This document shows positions 8,421-14,623 of a DNA stretch of 17,722 bases, piece after piece (within the stretch, counting starts at the first letter, position 1; every line of letters starts with the position of its first letter). The position numbers were made by a program, and so were the translations under genes. The stretch comes from 20CM-2-65-7 sp035943355. Its GTDB lineage: Bacteria; Gemmatimonadota; Gemmatimonadetes; Gemmatimonadales; GWC2-71-9. The notes under the pieces were generated by a model that was not told the DNA's origin, did not search any database, and saw nothing but the letters and a program-made list of their open reading frames with translations. The DNA lies in NCBI GenBank assembly GCA_035943355.1, contig DASZCG010000282.1:1-17722 (forward strand), given 5' to 3'.

Positions 8421-8454
8421 CGGGCAGGGGCGCAGCATGCTGCGCCCCTGCTCG
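8421..8454. terminator. Perfect palindromic hairpin between convergent genes, probable bidirectional terminator
   Basis: Bases 8424-8451 are a perfect 28-base self-complementary palindrome with half-site GCAGGGGCGCAG and CATG at the centre. The stem can extend outward to 8421/8454 through one G-U pair. It lies between the stop of the DUF5916 gene (8394) and the stop of thiD (8458), where a shared terminator is expected. There is no T tract on either side, so classical intrinsic termination is uncertain; mRNA 3'-end protection is another possible role. Confidence 0.65.
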
Positions 8455-8457
8455 CAT

Positions 8458-9279
8458 CTATAGCCCCTCACTCGGTGGCCTGGGCGGTGCCGGCACGAAA
8501 TGATTCAGCGGTCCGTGGCCGGCGCTACTCCGTCCGAGCCCCGGGGCCGCGGCAATCGCGCGATGCACGAAGTCGAGCGCATCGGTGACGGACTGCTCGA
8601 GCGAGCGACCGAGAGCGAGGCCGGCAACAATCCCCGCCGACAGCGTGCAGCCGGTGCCATGAGTTGAGGTCGTATCGATCCGCTCGTGCGTGAATCGCCG
8701 CACCGAGCCCTGCTGCACCAGCACATCGACAATGGTGTCGGTGCCGGCGAGGTGACCGCCTTTGACGAGCGCGGCATGAGCGCCGAGCTCGACGAGGAGG
8801 TGGCCGGCGTGCTCCATCTGATCGGGCGTGCGCACGGTGTCTTCGATGAGAATCTCCGCCTCGTTCAAGTTCGGCGTCACGAGCCCGGCCAAGGGCACCA
8901 GCTGCCGCGCGATCAGCGTCTCCGCGGCGCGATCGAGCAGCCGGTCGCCCGACGTCGCCACCATCACGGGATCGAGGACGTAATGGGGCAGGCCGTGTTC
9001 AGCGATGCGACGCGCGACCGTTTCGATGATCTCTGCCGAGCCGAGCATGCCCGATTTGACGGCATCGGGCGGCAGATCCGCGACGAGCGCGTCTATTTGC
9101 CGGCCGACGAGGGCCCCGGGGAGCGCCTGCCAATCGAGCACCGCGACGGTGTTCTGCGCGGTGACGGCCGTGACGGCGCTCGTGCCGAAGACGCCGAACT
9201 GATGAAACGTCTTCAGATCGGCTTGAATTCCCGCGCCGCCGCCTGAATCCGAGCCTGCAATCGTGAGGGCGATCCTCAT
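8458..9279 (-). CDS. thiD: Hydroxymethylpyrimidine/phosphomethylpyrimidine kinase
   Basis: This 273-residue cytoplasmic ribokinase-fold enzyme phosphorylates HMP and HMP-phosphate to HMP-pyrophosphate for thiamine synthesis or salvage. The N-terminal glycine-rich substrate motif AGSDSGGGAG is at about residues 8-17, followed by the family segment QADLKTF. DPVMVATSGDRLL lies in the middle, and the anion-hole/catalytic motif HGTGCTLSAG near the C-terminus contains the conserved GTGC turn and provides the phosphate-transfer site. Length is normal (about 260-270 in the family). The ATG at 9277-9279 begins directly at the conserved MRIALTIAGSD, so the start is secure. It stands alone on the minus strand, divergent from the RNA methyltransferase gene with 54 bases between starts. 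No thiamine riboswitch would fit in that gap, and none is visible. No other thi gene is in the window. Confidence 0.95.
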   Translation of the reverse strand: MRIALTIAGSDSGGGAGIQADLKTFHQFGVFGTSAVTAVTAQNTVAVLDWQALPGALVGRQIDALVADLPPDAVKSGMLGSAEIIETVARRIAEHGLPHYVLDPVMVATSGDRLLDRAAETLIARQLVPLAGLVTPNLNEAEILIEDTVRTPDQMEHAGHLLVELGAHAALVKGGHLAGTDTIVDVLVQQGSVRRFTHERIDTTSTHGTGCTLSAGIVAGLALGRSLEQSVTDALDFVHRAIAAAPGLGRSSAGHGPLNHFVPAPPRPPSEGL

Positions 9280-9333
9280 GGAAACACTCGTGGCTTGGCG
9301 AAAGCGACGGGGCAGGCAATTTTAGGGGCACCC

Positions 9334-10131
9334 ATGGCCAGTACGAGAACGCGCATCGGCAGTAATCTGCAGACGACGGTTCGTGATCTCCAACGGCGCA
9401 AGGCGCGGGGCCGCCGCGGCCTGGCCGTCGTGGAGGGTGTCCGCCTCGTCGAGGAAGCGCTGGCCGCGGGGCTCGAGTTCAAGGGCGCGCTCGTCGCGCC
9501 GGAGCTCGCGCGCACCACGCGCGGCCAGTCGCTCGCCGCCGAGCTGGCGAGTCACGCCGTCGCGATCGAAGAGATCGGGTCGCGCACGTTCGCTGAGCTG
9601 GCGGGGACCGAGGCGCCGCAGGGCATCCTCGCGATCGTGCAGCCGCGCGTGTGGGCGCTCGACGACGTGACGGGCGGTCCGATTCTCGTCGTGGATGGCG
9701 TGCAGGATCCGGGCAATGTCGGTACGCTGATCCGCACGGCGCACGCGCTCGGTGCGTCGGCGAGCCTGTTGTTGCGCGGCAGCGCCGACCCCATGAACCC
9801 GAAGGCGCTGCGCGCGGCCATGGGGGCCACGTTTCGCCATCCCGTCGTGCAGCTCGACGACGGACCGTTCATTGCATGGGCCCGCGAGCGCAGCGTGGTC
9901 CTCTGGGCGGCGGCGGCCGATGGTGTGCCGCTGCCGCGCGCACTCGAAGCGCGATCGTCGCGCGAGGAGCTTATCGCGGTGATGGTGGGAAACGAAGGAG
10001 CCGGCATCCGGCCGCACCTCAATGAGGTCGCGGCGCAGCGCGTTGCGATTCCACTCGCGCGCGGGGCGGAATCGCTCAACGTCGCCGTCGCCGCAGGCAT
10101 TCTGCTGTACGAGGTGCTGCGTGGGCGCTGA
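9334..10131 (+). CDS. SpoU/TrmH-family RNA 2'-O-methyltransferase
   Basis: This 265-residue protein transfers a methyl group from S-adenosylmethionine to a ribose 2'-OH in rRNA or tRNA. The N-terminal part (about 10-105) matches the SpoU substrate-binding domain (VVEGVRLVEEAL, EAPQGILAI). The SPOUT trefoil-knot motifs follow in order: motif 1 DPGNVGTLIRTA (125-136) with catalytic-type N128 and R134, motif 2 VGNEGAGI (218-225), and motif 3 ESLNVAVAAGILLYE (246-260). An earlier in-frame TTG at 9295 would add 13 residues. I chose ATG 9334 because AGGGG at 9324-9328 sits five bases upstream. RlmB-like 23S rRNA activity is possible, but family members are too alike to assign a target. The 3' end overlaps the prepilin peptidase GTG by 11 bases. 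Confidence 0.9.
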   Translation: MASTRTRIGSNLQTTVRDLQRRKARGRRGLAVVEGVRLVEEALAAGLEFKGALVAPELARTTRGQSLAAELASHAVAIEEIGSRTFAELAGTEAPQGILAIVQPRVWALDDVTGGPILVVDGVQDPGNVGTLIRTAHALGASASLLLRGSADPMNPKALRAAMGATFRHPVVQLDDGPFIAWARERSVVLWAAAADGVPLPRALEARSSREELIAVMVGNEGAGIRPHLNEVAAQRVAIPLARGAESLNVAVAAGILLYEVLRGR

Positions 10132-10891
10132 CCCGCTGATCGTCGCCGGCGCGGTCCTGCTCGGACTGTGCGTCGGCAGCTTCCTCAACGTCTGCATCCT
10201 GCGACTGCCGCGCGATCAATCGCTGCTGCGGCCACGTTCGACGTGCCCGAACTGCAAGCAGCCGATCGCCTGGCGCGACAACATCCCCGTCTTCTCCTGG
10301 CTGTGGCTGCGCGGCAAATGCCGCTGGTGCCACACGCCGATTTCGAAACAATATCCGCTCATCGAAGCGTTGGTCGGCGTGTTGTTCGGCGCCTCCCTGC
10401 TCGTGTACGGCATGACGTTGCATGCCGTGGCGGCGGCGCTGTTCGGAACGATTCTGCTCGGTATCGCGATCACCGATGCGCGGCACTACATCATCCCCGA
10501 CGAATTCACCTGGGGGGGACTCGTGATCGGGCTGCTGCTCGCGCTCGGCGGCGGCGTCCAGGGATTCCTGCAGGCGTTGCTCGGCGGGGCCATCGGGTTT
10601 GTTCTCTTGTGGCTCGTCGGCTCGGTTGGCAGCTGGGTATTCAAAGAGGACGCGATGGGTGGCGGCGACATCAAGATGATGGCGATGGTGGGTAGCTTTG
10701 TGGGATGGCGCGGCGTGCTGCTGACAATCTTCGCGGGCGCGTTGCTGGGTTCGCTCATCTTCCTGCCGCTGTCGCTGAAGAAGAAGCGCCTCGTTCCGTT
10801 CGGGGTATTCCTCGCGGTAGGCGCGGTGGTCGCTTTCGTATTCGGCGACGCGATCCTCGCCTGGTACGGGCATTTCCTCAGAGGTGACTGA
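10121..10891 (+). CDS. pilD: Type IV prepilin peptidase / leader-sequence methyltransferase
   Basis: This 256-residue inner-membrane aspartic protease (GspO/PilD, A24 family) removes the leader of type IV prepilins and type II secretion pseudopilins and N-methylates the new end. The first hydrophobic segment is at 5-25 with GSFLNVCILRLPR at 19-31. A cytoplasmic zinc-binding loop has CPNC (C42, C45) and CRWC (C67, C70). The catalytic aspartates are D119 (ITDARH) and D183 (GGGDIKMMAMVG). Several hydrophobic segments follow and PFGVFLA is near the end, all standard. The frame is open further upstream, but GTG 10121 with GAGG six bases before it puts the first membrane segment at the N-terminus, so I prefer it over 10022. 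It overlaps the methyltransferase gene by 11 bases. No pilin or pilus assembly genes are in the window, so its substrates are encoded elsewhere. Confidence 0.93.
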   Translation: MGADPLIVAGAVLLGLCVGSFLNVCILRLPRDQSLLRPRSTCPNCKQPIAWRDNIPVFSWLWLRGKCRWCHTPISKQYPLIEALVGVLFGASLLVYGMTLHAVAAALFGTILLGIAITDARHYIIPDEFTWGGLVIGLLLALGGGVQGFLQALLGGAIGFVLLWLVGSVGSWVFKEDAMGGGDIKMMAMVGSFVGWRGVLLTIFAGALLGSLIFLPLSLKKKRLVPFGVFLAVGAVVAFVFGDAILAWYGHFLRGD

Positions 10892-10896
10892 CAGAG

Positions 10897-12075
10897 ATGG
10901 GTAATCCGTTCGAAGGCTTGTTCGATAGCGGCAACGTGCTGGAGCGCGTCGGCATCGATATCACGGCGCAGGCGCGGCGCGGTGATCTCGAGCCGGTGCG
11001 CTGCCGCGATGCCGAGATCGCGCGCGTGATCGATATCCTGCTGCGGCAGGGAAAAAACAACGCCGCGCTCGTCGGGAAGGCCGGCGTCGGCAAGACGGCC
11101 ATCGTCGAGGGACTGGCGCAGCGCGTCGCTTCCGGGAATGTGCCGCCGGCGCTGAAAGACGCCCGGATTCTGGGATTGGACCACGTGTCGATGCTGGCCG
11201 GCACCTCGTTCCGCGGGCAGTACGAAGACCGCATGCGCCGGCTGGTGCAGGCGTTGCAAGCCGATCGGAATCTCATCCTCTTCGTGGACGAGCTGCATAA
11301 CCTGATCGGGCAGGGCACCGCCATGGGTGCGGCGATGGATGCCGCCAACATGCTGAAACCCGCCCTCGTGCGCGGCGACATCCGGGTCGTCGGCGCGACG
11401 ACCGGCGAGGAGTACACCAAGTGGGTCCGCTCCGACCCCGCCCTCGAGCGGCGCTTTCAGCCGGTGACGATCGAGGAGCTGGACACGATTCAGACATGGG
11501 AGGTGCTCGTCGCGCGCCGGTCGCGGCTCGAGCGCCATCACGCCGTCGCGATCTCGGACGACGCGCTCAAGGCGGCGATCGTGCTCACCGACCGCTTTGT
11601 CCCCGAGCGCGCCCGCCCCGACAAGGCGATCGACGTGCTGGACGAAGCGTGCGCGCACGCGCAGGCGATCGCCCATGTCTCGCCGGAGCTCGACAAGCTG
11701 ATTCGCGACCGCAAGAAGCTCGAGGCGATGATTCGCCGCGGCGTTGCCGAGGAGCAGCCCTCGGCGCCGGAGGAACCCTTGCCCGATCTCGCGACTGTCC
11801 TGCAACGGTTTGGCGAGGAGATCGAGCAGCTGCTCGGTGGGCGGCCAACCGGCCGGACGGCCGAGACGGCCGCGACGGCCCCGACGGCGGGAGAGAAGCC
11901 CGGGGACAGGCCGTCCGGTCGTGAGGCCGTCGGACCCTCCCTGGAGGAACAGCGTGCCGACCTCGACTGCCGGCTGCGCGCCGAGCTCGAACGCCAGGGG
12001 ATCGTGGTGACGGGGAAGGAAATCGCGCGGGTGGTCGGCGTCGCCGTGGGGAAAGGCATCGAGTGGGCCGGCTGA
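10897..12075 (+). CDS. Single-module Clp-type AAA+ ATPase (D1 domain only)
   Basis: This 392-residue protein matches the first nucleotide-binding module of ClpA/ClpB/ClpC. Walker A is GKAGVGKT (60-67), the pore-loop region AGTSFRGQYEDR (101-112), Walker B LILFVDE (126-132), sensor 1 GATT (166-169), arginine fingers R185/R186 in ALERRF, and the small-domain motif RPDKAIDVLDEA (240-251). A short charged helical stretch at about 263-313 stands where a middle domain begins, then a low-complexity linker. The end (IVVTGKEIARVVGVAVGKGI, 369-388) resembles the segment that precedes the second AAA+ module in ClpB/ClpC, and the protein stops there. The N-terminal Clp_N domain and the whole D2 ring are absent; normal ClpB/C are about 800-870 residues. 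No ClpP-docking loop can be expected without D2. The next gene overlaps by 13 bases, so no D2 remnant follows. Likely an oligomeric remodelling ATPase; the substrate is unknown. Confidence 0.85.
   Translation: MGNPFEGLFDSGNVLERVGIDITAQARRGDLEPVRCRDAEIARVIDILLRQGKNNAALVGKAGVGKTAIVEGLAQRVASGNVPPALKDARILGLDHVSMLAGTSFRGQYEDRMRRLVQALQADRNLILFVDELHNLIGQGTAMGAAMDAANMLKPALVRGDIRVVGATTGEEYTKWVRSDPALERRFQPVTIEELDTIQTWEVLVARRSRLERHHAVAISDDALKAAIVLTDRFVPERARPDKAIDVLDEACAHAQAIAHVSPELDKLIRDRKKLEAMIRRGVAEEQPSAPEEPLPDLATVLQRFGEEIEQLLGGRPTGRTAETAATAPTAGEKPGDRPSGREAVGPSLEEQRADLDCRLRAELERQGIVVTGKEIARVVGVAVGKGIEWAG
11855..11890 (+). repeat. Four imperfect 9-base tandem repeats coding for X-Thr-Ala
   Basis: Units at 11855, 11864, 11873 and 11882 share the core GACGGC and encode RTA, ETA, ATA and PTA (residues 320-331) in the linker of the Clp-like ATPase. 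The repeat stays in frame and probably marks a flexible, fast-evolving linker. Confidence 0.7.
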
Positions 12076-13307
12076 GTCCGCTCGCATCGCTGTGCGGGGT
12101 TGTCGTTCTGTTGGTCGCCGGAAGCGCATGTCGCGAGCGCGCCCAGCAGGTGCAGAGTGAGGCCGAGCTGAAGGACATGGTGCACCGCATGATGCCGCTC
12201 GTCGCGCAGGCGGCCGGCCTGCCCTTCAAGCGCGAGCCGCTCGTGCTGCAACGATCCCGCGCGCAGGTGCGCGACTACGTCATCCACAAATTCGACGAAG
12301 ACCTCCCGCCCAGCGATCTGGCGGGCCTGCAAGCGTCGCTGCGGCTGTTCGGCCTGATCCCCGATTCGCTGCAGCTGCGATCGACCATGATCGATCTGCT
12401 GACCGAGCAGATCGCCGGCTATTACGATCCCGACTCGAACGCCCTCTACATCCCGGCGGACATCGAGCCGTATCAGCTGCGCGTCGTCGTATCGCACGAG
12501 CTGGTGCACGCGCTCCAGGATCAATATGTGAAGCTCGACTCCATCATCACGCAGCGCCGGCGCAACGACCGGCGCACGGCGGCGCAGGCGGTGCTCGAGG
12601 GGCAGGCCACCGTCGCGCAAATCCCCGTACTGATGCCGGAGCAGAAGCCCGACACCTTCCCGTTGGGCTGGTTCTGGAAACAGCGAGCTGTCATGGCGCA
12701 GCAGCAGGCGCGAATGCAGCAGTTCTCCAAGGCGCCGCTGTGGCTGCGCGAGGGACTGGTCTTCCCGTACCTGGGTGGCGCCGATTTCATCATCTGGTAC
12801 CGGCGCAAGTATTTCGATGAGTCGATCCTGGATCCGCTGCGAATGCCCACGTCCACGGAGCAGATTCTGCATCCTGAGCGGTACGCCGCCAAAGACGAGC
12901 CCACGGACCTGTTCTTCACCGGGGCGAAAGTCGATACGGTCCAGTACGAGGACAATCTCGGCGAGTTCGAAACGCGGCTGTTATTTCAGCAGCTGCTGAA
13001 CGACGAAGCGGGCGCGGCGCAGCTCGCGCAAGGATGGGACGGCGACCGCTACCAGGTATTGGGCGACAAGGCCGACGCGCTGGTGTGGTACAGCGTGTGG
13101 GACGACAGCGTCGCCGCGACGAGGTTCGCGCATGGGCTCGAGCGCGCCTGGGCCAAACGGCGGGCGAGCGAGCTGGCCGGCAGGCGGTCGGAGATTCAGC
13201 AAATGACGATTCAAGGCCGGCCGGCTGTGCGGTTGGTAGACGCGCCGGCGAGCTGGAAGGGATGGACTGCGTTGCCGGCTGTGCGGCTTAATGCACCAAA
13301 CGAGTGA
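12063..13307 (+). CDS. Putative zinc metallopeptidase lipoprotein (HExxH)
   Basis: This 414-residue protein has a lipoprotein-like signal: hydrophobic residues 10-20 followed by GSAC with C23 as the candidate lipidated cysteine (the -3 glycine is unusual for a lipobox). A gluzincin-like site is visible: HELVHALQDQ, with H145, E146 and H149, and ALEG-type downstream glutamate E179 (VLEGQATV) as candidate third ligand. The preceding EQIAGYYDPDSNALYIP (115-131) resembles the approach strand found in small gluzincins. A further conserved-looking patch, APLWLREGLVFPYLGG, contains another RE-G pair. No close named family is recognised, so peptidase activity is inferred from the motif. The GTG start at 12063 has GGGGAAAGG about seven bases upstream and overlaps the ATPase gene by 13 bases. 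The gene ends 20 bases inside the convergent DUF445 gene. Likely located on the periplasmic face of a membrane. Confidence 0.75.
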   Translation: MGRLSPLASLCGVVVLLVAGSACRERAQQVQSEAELKDMVHRMMPLVAQAAGLPFKREPLVLQRSRAQVRDYVIHKFDEDLPPSDLAGLQASLRLFGLIPDSLQLRSTMIDLLTEQIAGYYDPDSNALYIPADIEPYQLRVVVSHELVHALQDQYVKLDSIITQRRRNDRRTAAQAVLEGQATVAQIPVLMPEQKPDTFPLGWFWKQRAVMAQQQARMQQFSKAPLWLREGLVFPYLGGADFIIWYRRKYFDESILDPLRMPTSTEQILHPERYAAKDEPTDLFFTGAKVDTVQYEDNLGEFETRLLFQQLLNDEAGAAQLAQGWDGDRYQVLGDKADALVWYSVWDDSVAATRFAHGLERAWAKRRASELAGRRSEIQQMTIQGRPAVRLVDAPASWKGWTALPAVRLNAPNE

Positions 13308-14607
13308 TGACGTAAATCCCGAGACCGACCAGCCCTCCCACCAGCGTGCCGTTGATTCGTACAAACTGAAGGTCTCTTCCCACCGCCAGCTCGAATCGCT
13401 GCGACGTCGCGGCCGGATCCCATCCCGCGACGGTTTGCGCGATCAGATCACCGATTTCGACGCGGTACTTCTCGACGACCCCGGCGGTCAGATCGATGAG
13501 CAGGTCGTCGATCTCCGCGAGAATGGCGGGATTCGATTGTAGCGTGCGGCCGAATTCACTGAGTCCGTTATCGAGCGGAGTGGGGAGGGCGTTGGCTCCA
13601 CCGTCGCCCCCGGTCGCGTAATTGCTGACGGCCTCTTGAATCCCGTCCCACAACCGTTTGGAGAGCTCGACCGTCCCCTCGTCCATCAGCCACTCTTCCT
13701 TGAGCGCTTCGGCGCGCGCAATCACGTCGGGCGAGTGCTGCAAGCGATCGATAAAGTCCTTGATGGCATCGTCGAACGCGGTCCGCAGGGGATGCGCGGG
13801 ATCCTTGACCATATCGCCGAGCAGTCGTTCGACCGCCACGATGATTTTTTGATAAATCTTGTCATCCAGCACGGGTGGTACCCACCACGGCGTCTCGGCG
13901 CGCACCCGTTCGCGAATCACGTCGCGGTTATTCCGCACCGCGTCTGCCGCAAGCCGGACTGCCGCGTTGAGCAGCTCTTCCTGGCGGTTGTCGGCGAGAG
14001 CCAGCGCGAGCGTCTTGCCGAGCGCGGGAGCAACACGAAACGAGCGCACGCGGTTGCGCACGACATGACCAACCAGCTCCTGCACCTCGTCGCGCGGCAG
14101 GGCCTCGAGCGTCTTTGCCAATCCGCTCGCGAACTGACGGGCGATTTGACGCGCGTGCTCGCGATCGGCCAGCCACAGCGCGGCCCGCTCCGCGGGATGC
14201 ACCCGGAGCAGATTTGCGCTGATCACCTCACGCGACAGGAAGTGCTTCTGGACGAACGTGCCGAGGATCTGCCCGATCCGCTCTTTGCGCGTGGCGACGA
14301 TGGCGGTGTGCGGGATGGGAATGCCCAGCGGGTGCTTGAACAGCGCCGTGACCGCGAACCAGTCGGCCAAGCCGCCCACGAGCGAGGCTTCGGCCGTCGC
14401 GCGGACGTAGCCCAGCCAGGGATACTGCGGCTCGAGCACCAGGGCCGCGATGAAGATCAGCAGCGCGATCGCCAGCAGCCCGGTGGCGCGCCGCTTCATC
14501 GCGTCTAGCCGAGCCTGGCGCTCCGCGTCATCGGGGCGTGACCACTGCGGCGTGACAGTCATAGGAGGCAAACTTAGGCCCCCACTTGGTTTCGGGGTAC
14601 TCGCCAT
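13288..14607 (-). CDS. DUF445 family membrane protein (YjiN-like)
   Basis: This protein of up to 439 residues has a hydrophobic segment at about 41-59, the family signature GGLADWFAVTALFKHPLGIP (78-97) with PHTAIV after it, a long helical charged middle region, and a C-terminal hydrophobic segment (GTLVGGLVGLGIYVITRLV) at the extreme end. This two-anchor layout is typical of DUF445. The biochemical role of the family is unknown. Two starts are possible: ATG at 14605-14607 and ATG at 14560-14562 (424 residues); neither has a clear ribosome-binding site. The shorter one would leave 61 bases to the divergent ffh start rather than 16, which suits promoters better. I give the longer form as the outer limit. 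The 3' end overlaps the metallopeptidase lipoprotein gene tail to tail by 20 bases. Confidence 0.88.
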   Translation of the reverse strand: MASTPKPSGGLSLPPMTVTPQWSRPDDAERQARLDAMKRRATGLLAIALLIFIAALVLEPQYPWLGYVRATAEASLVGGLADWFAVTALFKHPLGIPIPHTAIVATRKERIGQILGTFVQKHFLSREVISANLLRVHPAERAALWLADREHARQIARQFASGLAKTLEALPRDEVQELVGHVVRNRVRSFRVAPALGKTLALALADNRQEELLNAAVRLAADAVRNNRDVIRERVRAETPWWVPPVLDDKIYQKIIVAVERLLGDMVKDPAHPLRTAFDDAIKDFIDRLQHSPDVIARAEALKEEWLMDEGTVELSKRLWDGIQEAVSNYATGGDGGANALPTPLDNGLSEFGRTLQSNPAILAEIDDLLIDLTAGVVEKYRVEIGDLIAQTVAGWDPAATSQRFELAVGRDLQFVRINGTLVGGLVGLGIYVITRLVH

Positions 14608-14614
14608 TTAGCTT
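14586..14614 (+). promoter_or_regulatory. Possible sigma-70-like promoter of ffh
   Basis: TTGGTT (14586-14591) and TAGCTT (14609-14614) are 17 bases apart. Transcription would then begin about 14620-14624, at or next to the ffh ATG, which lacks a ribosome-binding site. This is a weak match in a short divergent region and would overlap the long form of the DUF445 gene. Confidence 0.3.
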
Positions 14615-14623
14615 GCTACGCTT

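Noticed and set aside
9280..9333. Thiamine riboswitch or promoter pair between thiD and the methyltransferase gene
   Set aside because: 54 bases are too few for a TPP riboswitch, and the TTGGCG/AATTTT pair would start transcription after the ribosome-binding site of the methyltransferase.
10022..10120. Longer prepilin peptidase start at 10022
   Set aside because: The added 33 residues are Arg/Ser/Cys-rich shadow sequence of the methyltransferase gene; GTG 10121 has a ribosome-binding site and starts just before the first membrane segment.
10486..12129. 547-codon open frame on the minus strand across pilD and the Clp-like gene
   Set aside because: It is a shadow of two well-supported plus-strand genes, has no recognisable motif, and long antisense frames are expected at this GC content.
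11538..12872. 444-codon minus-strand open frame under the ATPase and lipoprotein genes
   Set aside because: Arg/Gln/His-rich shadow composition and no domain motif; the plus-strand genes are clear.
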